Source: Bacteroidales bacterium (lineage in GTDB: Bacteria > Bacteroidota > Bacteroidia > Bacteroidales > UBA10428). Taken from it: a stretch of 7,986 bases of DNA. Position 1 is the first letter of the stretch, and every line of letters begins with the position of its first letter. The DNA is taken from NCBI GenBank assembly GCA_003508755.1, contig DNTK01000125.1:1-7986 (forward strand). The letters are read 5' to 3'. The position numbers were made by a program, and so were the translations under genes. The notes under the pieces were generated by a model. The model worked only from the letters and a program-made list of their open reading frames with translations, had not been told where the DNA came from and searched no databases. Shown here in pieces: positions 1-5,946 of this stretch.

Positions 1-930
1 AAAAAAGCGGTATCGCTCAATAATATTTTTTAATCCATGGCCTGTGGAATTATTTTCAAATTTCTTTTGCAGATTGTTGCGAACGATAATTTCTTTTTTT
101 GATGCTTTTATTGCTATCTGTAATGGATTATCGCTGGCAACAATATTGTGTTTGATGCAATTTTCAACCAACATTTGTAATACCAGAGGTGGCAATGAAT
201 AGTGATAATAGTTTTCTGGAATGTCGAGATCAACTTGCAGGTTTTTACCAAATCTTAATTGCTGAATAATTATGTACTTTTTCATCATTTCAACTTCACT
301 TCGTACCAGAACGAGTTCTGTATCTCGACTTTTTAATATGTAGCGGAGAAATTCTGAAAGGTTTTGGATATAGTCGACCGCTTTGGTGTTTTCATCAACA
401 AGGGTTACCAATCCATTCAGGCTATTGAATAAAAAATGCGGATTAATCTGGGATTTTAAAGTTTCGTATTTGGCTTCAATATTGTCTTTTTCGAGGCGCA
501 CCGATTTGGAAAAATTCGTAACCCACTGACGATAAAATTCTACGGCTTCATGTATCGCTGTGATGAAATAAGTAATCAGGTTAGTAAAAAAAAGTTCTTT
601 TGAAATGTCCTCCACCGGCTCGGTAAAACCATAAAATACTTGAATTTTATACAGCCCAAATGCAAATACATTTGTATAGGTTACAACCAATATGATTTCA
701 ATTATCAGGTGTTTGAGTGGATGTTTCTCCCAAGGAAATTTTTTCCAAAGAAATTTCACAATGCTCAACACACCCACCCACAAACCCGATGTGATAACAA
801 TTGAATGTATAAAATCCCGCACATCAAATACATCGGAGTGGTTTTCGGTTGGATAAACAAAGTAGATTATTATTCCAACCAGTGGAATTAAAAATACCAA
901 ATGCCAGGTCCTAAAGTTTCGTTTTCTCAT
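1..930 (-). CDS. LytS/YehU-type sensor histidine kinase, C-terminus cut by window edge
   Basis: Inner-membrane sensor kinase that would autophosphorylate on histidine and pass the phosphate to a response regulator, usually of the LytTR type in this family. Translating from the ATG at 930 gives 310 residues with no stop, so the gene runs off the left edge, probably lacking only the last few dozen residues. Hydrophobic segments lie near residues 11-26, 40-62 and 75-96, with a possible fourth at 114-130. A charged linker (144-158) leads into the family signature QINPHFLFNSLN (161-172), where His165 is the phosphoacceptor. The ATP-binding N-box is LVENCIKHN (254-262, Asn257) and the G-box is GHGLKNIIERY (297-307). 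No separate periplasmic sensor domain is visible, so the membrane segments probably sense the signal. It starts 26 bases after the TonB-dependent receptor stop with no terminator between, so co-transcription is likely. No Shine-Dalgarno sequence precedes the start. The stimulus is unknown. Confidence 0.92.
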   Translation of the reverse strand, partial: MRKRNFRTWHLVFLIPLVGIIIYFVYPTENHSDVFDVRDFIHSIVITSGLWVGVLSIVKFLWKKFPWEKHPLKHLIIEIILVVTYTNVFAFGLYKIQVFYGFTEPVEDISKELFFTNLITYFITAIHEAVEFYRQWVTNFSKSVRLEKDNIEAKYETLKSQINPHFLFNSLNGLVTLVDENTKAVDYIQNLSEFLRYILKSRDTELVLVRSEVEMMKKYIIIQQLRFGKNLQVDLDIPENYYHYSLPPLVLQMLVENCIKHNIVASDNPLQIAIKASKKEIIVRNNLQKKFENNSTGHGLKNIIERYRFF

Positions 931-956
931 AAACTATCGAATCTACAAATTTTATT

Positions 957-3338
957 CTAAAAGTTTATTCTGAATAAGAACATGGGTATGAATCCTTGCT
1001 GGTAGGTAAAATATACCTCATTGGCTTTTGGATCATATGCTTCGCTGTAGATGCTCTGGTAATTGAAAATATTCTGAAAGTCGATGGCCCACTCCATACT
1101 TGTTGATTTGTTATTGATTCGGTAGCCTAATCGGACATCGGTTCGGAAATAATCATCGTATTTATCCTTAAATGCATTCGACCAATCATACACTGCTTCG
1201 CCTTTTGCTGCAGAAGCTTCGAAATCGACCGGGACATAGCGCTTACCACCCGCCCAGACAGTTTTTAGGTCGATGGTTATAACACCGTGCTTTCCGAGCT
1301 TATGTTCGTAACCGCTCAAAACATTGATTACATAATTACCATTGAAGGCTGTATTCCTCCATTGTTTGTCGTACCCCTTGTATTTTGAATCGAATAACGA
1401 AGCTGTAAATAGAACATAATAGCCCTTGCTTAAAAATTTCTCAATGGTAAGCTCTAAACCATAGTTCCTGCCCACCCCTTCATTGATAAGGCTATCTTCC
1501 ATTGGACCGCCAAAATCGGCTCCTGTATTAAGCATCGAAAACTCAGGAAATCCTTCTTTTACAGGCACATCGTATAAATGCTGATAATAGGCTTCCGCTT
1601 TTATGCGCGCAGTATTACTAAAAACATAGTTATATCCAAAAACGTAGTGATCACTCTTGGTGTACTCCAGGTTTTCGTTTGTTCTGTGATACAAATTAGC
1701 AAGCGTGTCGAAAGTGCGCACAAAGTAAACAGCCTTGGGTTGTGTTTGGCTGTGCTTTCCATATCCAAAAGATACACTCTGTTTTGGTGTGAACTGCCAC
1801 CTGATGGCCGCACGAGGTTCTATGGCTAGCTCATTATTCAGAAGGAAATATTGTGAATGTACACCCAAATAGCCTGTCAGGTTATTTGTAAAGTTATGTT
1901 GCCATTGTGCATAAACCCTCAGCATTTCCATATTATTGTTAATATTCGAGGGCTGAATAAACTGGTTATAATCATAGTCGAAAACACTGTCGTGATAATT
2001 TATGGCAAAGAAATCGGCTGTTGCGCCAATGCTGTAATTGTTTTTTGAGTTTAGTTTATGTTTTACCTGGGTAGCAATAGTAAACTTATCTTCCCGGTCT
2101 TCACCTGCATAATACCTTTTAAAACTATTTGATTCATAATCGATGGAATCAACAATGGCATTAGATGCTATTGATTGAGCAGACAGTGAAGATTTAACAC
2201 GTATATTTTTTGTAAAAAAATAGGTGTGCGACAAACCAAGCACGGAAAGTCTTGAACCAAAATCGGTTGCCGAGCCTCTGGTATTGTATGCGTTTCCGGT
2301 TGAATCACTTAAATCTCGTCCCAGTCCTATAAAACTTTCTCCCCAAAGTCCGAATAACTTAAAGCGACCATATTTGGTACCCGGAACATCCACCATAAGG
2401 GTGAAATCTTTATACTCCGGAATAGCTGCTCCTGTGCTAGAGCTTAATCCCAGCATATCCATAACCTCCATGGTTGAATAACGAAAGTTTGCCAGGTAGG
2501 AGGGGCGTACCTTGTTATCTTTTCCGAACATTGGTCCTTCGGCTCCAAGTTCAAAACCGTTAAAACCAACCTGACCTACAAACTCAGTAGTGGTATTATT
2601 TCCCGAACGTAAATTTAAATCAAACGCTCCTGCGAGGGCATTGCCATATTCAGCCGGGAAAGCACCTGTAATAAAGTCCGAATTGGTAAGCAGGTTATTA
2701 TTTACCATGCTAACTGGTCCGCCTGTGGTTCCCAGTGCACCGAAGTGATTAGGATTGGGTATTTCAATACCTTCCATTCGCCACAGAACCCCTGACGGGG
2801 AGTTGCCGCGAATGATAATATCATTCCGGGCGTCGTTTTGGGTCATTACACCAGCATAATTGGCTACCATTCTGGCCGGATCGCCAAGACTTCCGGCAAA
2901 TCGCTCGGTTTCTTCAACAGAAAATGTACGGGCACTTATCATAGCCATATCGTTTTGTGCCCTGTCTTTCCTCTTACCTGCTTTTACAACCACCTCCTCC
3001 ATAGAAACTGCATTTTCCTCGAGTTGCACATTTAATACAAGTTCCTTTGCTGAACCTACTAACAGGTTGTTTAATACCTGTGGTTTGTACCCAATATAGC
3101 TAATTTCAATAGCCTGCCGTCCCAGGCCAATACCTGTAATTTGGAAATTCCCATCCAGGTCGGTGGTTGCTCCAACCGGAGGTTGAGTATTCAATAATAT
3201 AATGTTTGCTCCAATCAGGGGGTAGCCTGTGGTAGCATCTACCACAGTGCCCCTGATGTTTTGTGTGTAGCTTTCCTGTGAAAAGGCAACTGCAATGGTA
3301 GCCAAAATCAGGAGGAAAATTAAAATTGATTTTTTCAT
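957..3338 (-). CDS. TonB-dependent receptor with carboxypeptidase-regulatory-like N-terminal domain
   Basis: Outer-membrane beta-barrel receptor expected to import a ligand using TonB/ExbBD energy; the substrate cannot be read from the sequence. The 793-residue product has a signal peptide (1-20, cleavage likely at AFS|Q). A carboxypeptidase-regulatory-like beta-sandwich follows (about 28-108: RGTVVDATTGYPLIGANI, then TTDLDGNFQI and ISYIGYK). A plug domain spans about 125-246 (RNDIIIRGNSPSGVLWRMEG, then FPAEYGNALAGAFDLNLRSGN). The barrel runs from about 250 to 793 in alternating aromatic strands and ends in the aromatic residue Phe (FLFRINF), as outer-membrane barrels do. No SusD partner is adjacent, so this is not a typical glycan-utilisation SusC/SusD pair. 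The start is fixed by the signal peptide. It is divergent from the BlaI-type repressor, with 186 bases between the two start codons, and is probably co-transcribed with the histidine kinase behind it. The N-terminal extension is a carboxypeptidase-like domain, not a STN/FecA signalling domain, so direct sigma/anti-sigma signalling is unlikely. Confidence 0.93.
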   Translation of the reverse strand: MKKSILIFLLILATIAVAFSQESYTQNIRGTVVDATTGYPLIGANIILLNTQPPVGATTDLDGNFQITGIGLGRQAIEISYIGYKPQVLNNLLVGSAKELVLNVQLEENAVSMEEVVVKAGKRKDRAQNDMAMISARTFSVEETERFAGSLGDPARMVANYAGVMTQNDARNDIIIRGNSPSGVLWRMEGIEIPNPNHFGALGTTGGPVSMVNNNLLTNSDFITGAFPAEYGNALAGAFDLNLRSGNNTTTEFVGQVGFNGFELGAEGPMFGKDNKVRPSYLANFRYSTMEVMDMLGLSSSTGAAIPEYKDFTLMVDVPGTKYGRFKLFGLWGESFIGLGRDLSDSTGNAYNTRGSATDFGSRLSVLGLSHTYFFTKNIRVKSSLSAQSIASNAIVDSIDYESNSFKRYYAGEDREDKFTIATQVKHKLNSKNNYSIGATADFFAINYHDSVFDYDYNQFIQPSNINNNMEMLRVYAQWQHNFTNNLTGYLGVHSQYFLLNNELAIEPRAAIRWQFTPKQSVSFGYGKHSQTQPKAVYFVRTFDTLANLYHRTNENLEYTKSDHYVFGYNYVFSNTARIKAEAYYQHLYDVPVKEGFPEFSMLNTGADFGGPMEDSLINEGVGRNYGLELTIEKFLSKGYYVLFTASLFDSKYKGYDKQWRNTAFNGNYVINVLSGYEHKLGKHGVITIDLKTVWAGGKRYVPVDFEASAAKGEAVYDWSNAFKDKYDDYFRTDVRLGYRINNKSTSMEWAIDFQNIFNYQSIYSEAYDPKANEVYFTYQQGFIPMFLFRINF

Positions 3339-3358
3339 GGTTTCTTTTTGGTTTGGTT

Positions 3359-3389
3359 CAAAAATAGGAACGTTGCTTAATTCTTAAAA
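3359..3389 (-). promoter_or_regulatory. candidate promoter of the TonB-dependent receptor gene
   Basis: On the minus strand, TATTTTTG (3366-3359) matches the Bacteroidota -7 element TAnnTTTG exactly. TTTT (3389-3386), 19 bases upstream, is a three-of-four match to the -33 TTTG. The implied leader to the ATG at 3338 is only about 15 bases. The region is AT-rich, so a chance match is possible. Confidence 0.35.
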
Positions 3390-3476
3390 AAGAAAACCGA
3401 TGAGCCAAAATGTTGCATGACCGAATAAGAATTTTTTAGTGACGAATGAAAGCGGATTTTTTTAATTTTCAATAAA

Positions 3477-3510
3477 ACTACTAAAATAGTTGTATAACTA
3501 TAAAAATAGT
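3477..3510. promoter_or_regulatory. candidate tandem operator for the BlaI-type repressor
   Basis: Two 14-bp dyads, ACTACTAAAATAGT (3477-3490) and ACTATAAAAATAGT (3497-3510), are identical at 12 of 14 positions. Both have the form ACTA-N6-TAGT, and they are spaced exactly 20 bp start to start, about two helical turns, so two dimers would sit on one face of the DNA. A further inverted repeat, ATAGTT-N4-AACTAT (3486-3501), bridges them. As I recall, BlaI/MecI operators are dyads with TACTACA-type half-sites, which this resembles. The second dyad lies between the candidate promoter elements, so bound repressor would block transcription. Binding itself is inferred. Confidence 0.6.
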
Positions 3511-3520
3511 CATATAATTG
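3490..3520 (+). promoter_or_regulatory. candidate promoter of the BlaI/M56-M23 operon
   Basis: TTG (3490-3492) is followed after 20 bases by TATAATTG (3513-3520), one mismatch from the Bacteroidota TAnnTTTG element. The same bases also read as a classical sigma-70 pair: TTGTAT (3490-3495), 17 bases, TATAAT (3513-3518). Either reading puts the transcription start at or within a few bases of the ATG at 3525, implying a leaderless or nearly leaderless mRNA. No Shine-Dalgarno sequence is present. Confidence 0.5.
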
Positions 3521-3524
3521 CATT

Positions 3525-3908
3525 ATGAAGGAACTGACAAAAGCAGAAGAACAGGTAATGCAATACTTATGGAAAATAAAAAAAGGTTTTCTGAAGGATG
3601 TTGTGGAAGAATTTCCGGAACCTAAACCTGCATATACCACCATTTCAACGGTTATAAGGGTATTGGTCAAAAAGGAATTCATTGGATACAATACCTACGG
3701 AAAGGTAAATGAGTATTTTCCACTGGTAACAAAGAGTGAATATTTTAAAGGCCATTTTAAGGGCTTAGTTGGTAATTTCTTCAATGGTTCGCTTACTAAT
3801 TTTGCTTCGTTTTTTACTAATAACGAAGATGTCGATCTCACACAATTAGAGGAAATTAAAAAGATGGTTGATGAAAGAATAGCTAAAATAAAAAACGATG
3901 ACGAATAG
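3525..3908 (+). CDS. BlaI/MecI/CopY-family transcriptional repressor
   Basis: DNA-binding repressor expected to dimerise on operators and be inactivated through its partner M56 membrane peptidase. The 127-residue size is normal for the family. The winged helix occupies about residues 1-70: LTKAEEQVMQYLW (4-16), the recognition region PAYTTISTVIRVLVKKEFIG (35-54) and the wing and exit strand YGKVNEYFPLV (58-68). The C-terminal half (about 71-127) is helical, for dimerisation, with GSLTNFASFF (88-97) and an acidic helix to the end. In staphylococcal BlaI the activating cut is, as I recall, at an Asn-Phe bond; by eye the matching pair here is Phe96-Phe97, although an Asn92-Phe93 lies four residues before it. 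The gene overlaps the M56-M23 gene by 11 bases, indicating translational coupling. Two dyads in its own promoter suggest autorepression. No beta-lactamase is nearby, so the name describes the family, not resistance. Confidence 0.93.
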   Translation: MKELTKAEEQVMQYLWKIKKGFLKDVVEEFPEPKPAYTTISTVIRVLVKKEFIGYNTYGKVNEYFPLVTKSEYFKGHFKGLVGNFFNGSLTNFASFFTNNEDVDLTQLEEIKKMVDERIAKIKNDDE

Positions 3909-5229
3909 TGTATTTTTGTATTTTATTAAAGCGAATATTTCAATTAGTGCATTGTTTGCTTTGTTTTGGTTTTTCTATCGCAAAACCACCTTTCACAAGA
4001 CCAATCGAATCGTTCTTTTATTGATTCTGTTTATATCCGTAATTTCCCCGTTGTGGAATTATTCATTTTTTACTGGTGCCGGAACCGATTTTCATGTCGA
4101 TCAGTGGTTTTCAGAATCGACTGAAATACCCTTCTTGATTGATGATTCTTTCGTTTTACAGGGCTCTAAAAGTAGCATACATATTTTAGACTACATTTTT
4201 GGCTTTTACCTTCTTGTTAGTGCATTACTTTTAACCAGGTTCCTTCTGCAGGTAAGAGCAATTTTTCGCTTGAAAAGCAAGGCTGAAGTTATAAAAATTG
4301 AAGGTTCCAGGTATTATACCATTCGAAATGGCAGCCTACCTTTTACATTCTTTCAATGGATAATCCTTCCTCCTGGCTTTCAGACAAGTTCTGTAAATCA
4401 ACAGGTTCTCCGGCACGAAAATGCTCATGCACGTCAGTTGCATACACTTGATATTGTTATTACAGAATTGTTTTGCATTGTTTTTTGGTTCAATCCTTTT
4501 GTCTTCCTTCTAAAAAGGTCCCTGAAAACAGTACACGAATACCTCGCCGATAATCAGGTGACAGGTAACACTTCAGAGGCTGTTACTTATCTTAAATTAT
4601 TGGTACAGGGGGTGTCGCCTGAATCACAGTACGGGATATCAAGTAATTTTTATTGGTTAACTATTAAAAAAAGAATTAACATGATTACTAAACATAAAAC
4701 ACTAAAAATTCACAAGCTTTGGTACCTCTTACTGGTACCCCTCACAGCTATAATCCTCCAGTCATTTTCTGCGGTAAATGTTGGAACCGATTTGTCAGTG
4801 TCCATCGCAAAGAGTAAAGATGGTGAGATTCCTTCTATATGTCCCATTGCGGGTGATGACATAAAGAAAACCTCTGGATTCGGTATGCGCAAACACCCGA
4901 TAAAAAAGGTAGAAATGATGCATAATGGTATCGATATTGTTGCTAAGACAGGAACTCCTGTTGTTGCCACTGCCGATGGTATAGTGGTGAAAGCCGAGAT
5001 GAAAGAAGCCGGTAAGGGATACGGAAAAGTGGTTGTAATTGAACATGGCGGTGTTTACACTACACTTTATGCCCAGTTGTCGGAATTTAAAGTTTCCAAA
5101 GGCGATCAGGTAATACAAGGCCAGGTAATAGGCCTGGTTGGCAGCTCCGGAATGTCAACAGGTCCGCATTTGCACTACGAAGTGCGAAAAAATGGTGAAC
5201 CGGTTAACCCTGAGGAGTATTTTAGATAA
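3898..5229 (+). CDS. M56 (BlaR1-like) membrane metallopeptidase fused to a C-terminal M23 (LytM-like) domain
   Basis: Predicted inner-membrane signalling protease of 443 residues, partner of the repressor whose end it overlaps (ATGACGAATAG: the start lies within the last codons of the repressor). Hydrophobic segments lie near residues 6-27, 37-53, 96-119, 184-205 and 274-293. The M56 zinc-protease signature is HENAH (173-177), with EYLAD (214-218) supplying the likely third ligand Glu214. After the last membrane segment, about 150 residues form an M23 domain: SGFGMRKHP (326-334), zinc ligands His342 and Asp346 in HNGID, GTPVVATADGIVV (352-364), and HLH (424-426), where His426 is a ligand and His424 catalytic. 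The conserved Y-x-H-L motif reads YAQL (391-394), so Gln393 replaces the second active-site His. The BlaR1 penicillin-binding sensor domain is absent. The M23 part probably faces the periplasm and binds or cuts peptidoglycan peptides, while the M56 part would act on the repressor or a relay. Domain assignment is firm; the joint function is inferred. Confidence 0.93.
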   Translation: MTNSVFLYFIKANISISALFALFWFFYRKTTFHKTNRIVLLLILFISVISPLWNYSFFTGAGTDFHVDQWFSESTEIPFLIDDSFVLQGSKSSIHILDYIFGFYLLVSALLLTRFLLQVRAIFRLKSKAEVIKIEGSRYYTIRNGSLPFTFFQWIILPPGFQTSSVNQQVLRHENAHARQLHTLDIVITELFCIVFWFNPFVFLLKRSLKTVHEYLADNQVTGNTSEAVTYLKLLVQGVSPESQYGISSNFYWLTIKKRINMITKHKTLKIHKLWYLLLVPLTAIILQSFSAVNVGTDLSVSIAKSKDGEIPSICPIAGDDIKKTSGFGMRKHPIKKVEMMHNGIDIVAKTGTPVVATADGIVVKAEMKEAGKGYGKVVVIEHGGVYTTLYAQLSEFKVSKGDQVIQGQVIGLVGSSGMSTGPHLHYEVRKNGEPVNPEEYFR

Positions 5230-5242
5230 TATTTCTATACAG

Positions 5243-5269
5243 GCACGCAGTTATAAACTGCGTGCTTTT
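5243..5269 (+). terminator. Rho-independent terminator after the BlaI/M56-M23 operon
   Basis: A perfect 10-bp stem, GCACGCAGTT (5243-5252) with AACTGCGTGC (5256-5265), closes a 3-base ATA loop and is followed by TTTT. It lies 13 bases after the M56-M23 stop codon, separating that operon from the lipoprotein gene. Confidence 0.88.
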
Positions 5270-5313
5270 AATAATTACAGGCTGTATAGGTATGTATCAG
5301 ACTATTAGTAGCT

Positions 5314-5343
5314 TTTGTCTGTAATATCTTTTTTATATATTTG
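5314..5343 (+). promoter_or_regulatory. candidate Bacteroidota promoter of the lipoprotein gene
   Basis: TTTG (5314-5317), 18 bases, then TATATTTG (5336-5343) matches both Bacteroidota housekeeping promoter elements (-33 TTTG and -7 TAnnTTTG) at close to the usual 19-base spacing. It lies downstream of the terminator at 5243-5269 and gives a leader of about 45-50 bases to the ATG at 5398, so the lipoprotein gene appears to be independently transcribed. Confidence 0.6.
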
Positions 5344-5397
5344 ATATCAGCATTTATGTTTGTTTGAAATTCTTTATCTGTTAAAACAACATTTGCA

Positions 5398-5877
5398 ATG
5401 AAAACAACCACCACTGTAAATCTGTTATCCATCTTTTTCTTTATTATTTTTTCAGGTTGCGAGGAAGATTCAAAACAAGTTGAACCGGAAGATTTCCGTA
5501 GTAAATACCTCGGCACCTTCATTTTTGATGTTATTGTCGAAACCCATCATGCTGATTTTCAAACTGAATATGATACCGTAGTATATGAAGGGGAAATACG
5601 GTTTTACCATAAATCTGACAGTTATGAAAATTTCTCCAGTTGGCATCCGGAACCCACAGATGAGCCGGAAGATGAACGTATTACCATACAATTCCTTGAT
5701 TTTGCTTCAATTACACCAAGCATTGATTCTGTTGGAACGTTAACTATAAGGCTTGGAGATAGCTATTCACATCAAGGATCTTTTTCCGGAACTGATTATG
5801 TGGATTTTTCTGTTAGAGGCATAGGAGGAAGAGGTCAATGGAAAAATTATTTTATTACAGGAACACGAAAACAATAA
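5398..5877 (+). CDS. small lipoprotein of unknown function, possibly surface-exposed
   Basis: The 159-residue product begins with a lipoprotein signal peptide: MKTTTT, hydrophobic core LLSIFFFIIF (9-18) and lipobox FSGC, with Cys21 as the lipidation site. The residues after Cys21 are EED; an acidic run at this place resembles the export signal that sends Bacteroidota lipoproteins to the cell surface, so surface exposure is plausible. The mature part alternates hydrophobic and polar residues and is rich in Gly, Asp and aromatics, with YLGTFIFDV (38-46), ITIQFLDF (95-102), GSFSGTDYVDFSVRG (127-141) and a closing YFITGTRKQ. This looks like a small all-beta, perhaps lipocalin-like fold, but I recognise no specific family. 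A Pro/Glu/Asp-rich segment (84-93) is probably a loop. It is transcribed alone between two terminators. The start is supported by the signal peptide; no Shine-Dalgarno sequence is visible. Confidence 0.82.
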   Translation: MKTTTTVNLLSIFFFIIFSGCEEDSKQVEPEDFRSKYLGTFIFDVIVETHHADFQTEYDTVVYEGEIRFYHKSDSYENFSSWHPEPTDEPEDERITIQFLDFASITPSIDSVGTLTIRLGDSYSHQGSFSGTDYVDFSVRGIGGRGQWKNYFITGTRKQ

Positions 5878-5878
5878 A

Positions 5879-5903
5879 AAAAGCACGCTCTTTGCGTGCT
5901 TTT
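5879..5903. terminator. bidirectional terminator between the lipoprotein gene and aspS
   Basis: GCACGC (5883-5888), loop TCTTT, GCGTGC (5894-5899), followed by TTTT on the plus strand and preceded by a long A-run that becomes a T-run on the minus strand. With the A/T flanks the stem reaches 10 bp. It begins right after the lipoprotein stop codon and lies about 45 bases beyond the aspS stop, so it can serve both convergent genes. Confidence 0.85.
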
Positions 5904-5946
5904 AATCTTATTACTTTTTTCTGATTTCTGTTTATCTAAAGAACCA

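Noticed and set aside
957..3338. SusC of a glycan-utilisation locus
   Set aside because: No SusD-like lipoprotein or glycoside hydrolase is adjacent, and at 793 residues the receptor is shorter than typical SusC proteins of about 1000.
3377..3691. 104-codon open frame on the minus strand over the blaI-like promoter and 5' end
   Set aside because: It lies antisense to the repressor's conserved winged-helix coding region and covers its promoter; its Ser/Phe/Tyr-rich composition is typical of antisense frames, and it has no recognisable domain.
4795..5118. 107-codon minus-strand open frame inside the M23 coding region
   Set aside because: It is antisense to strongly conserved M23 motifs and has no family resemblance.
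3525..5229. Beta-lactam resistance operon (blaI-blaR1-bla)
   Set aside because: There is no beta-lactamase gene and no penicillin-binding sensor domain; the M56 protein carries an M23 domain instead, so resistance should not be inferred from the family names.
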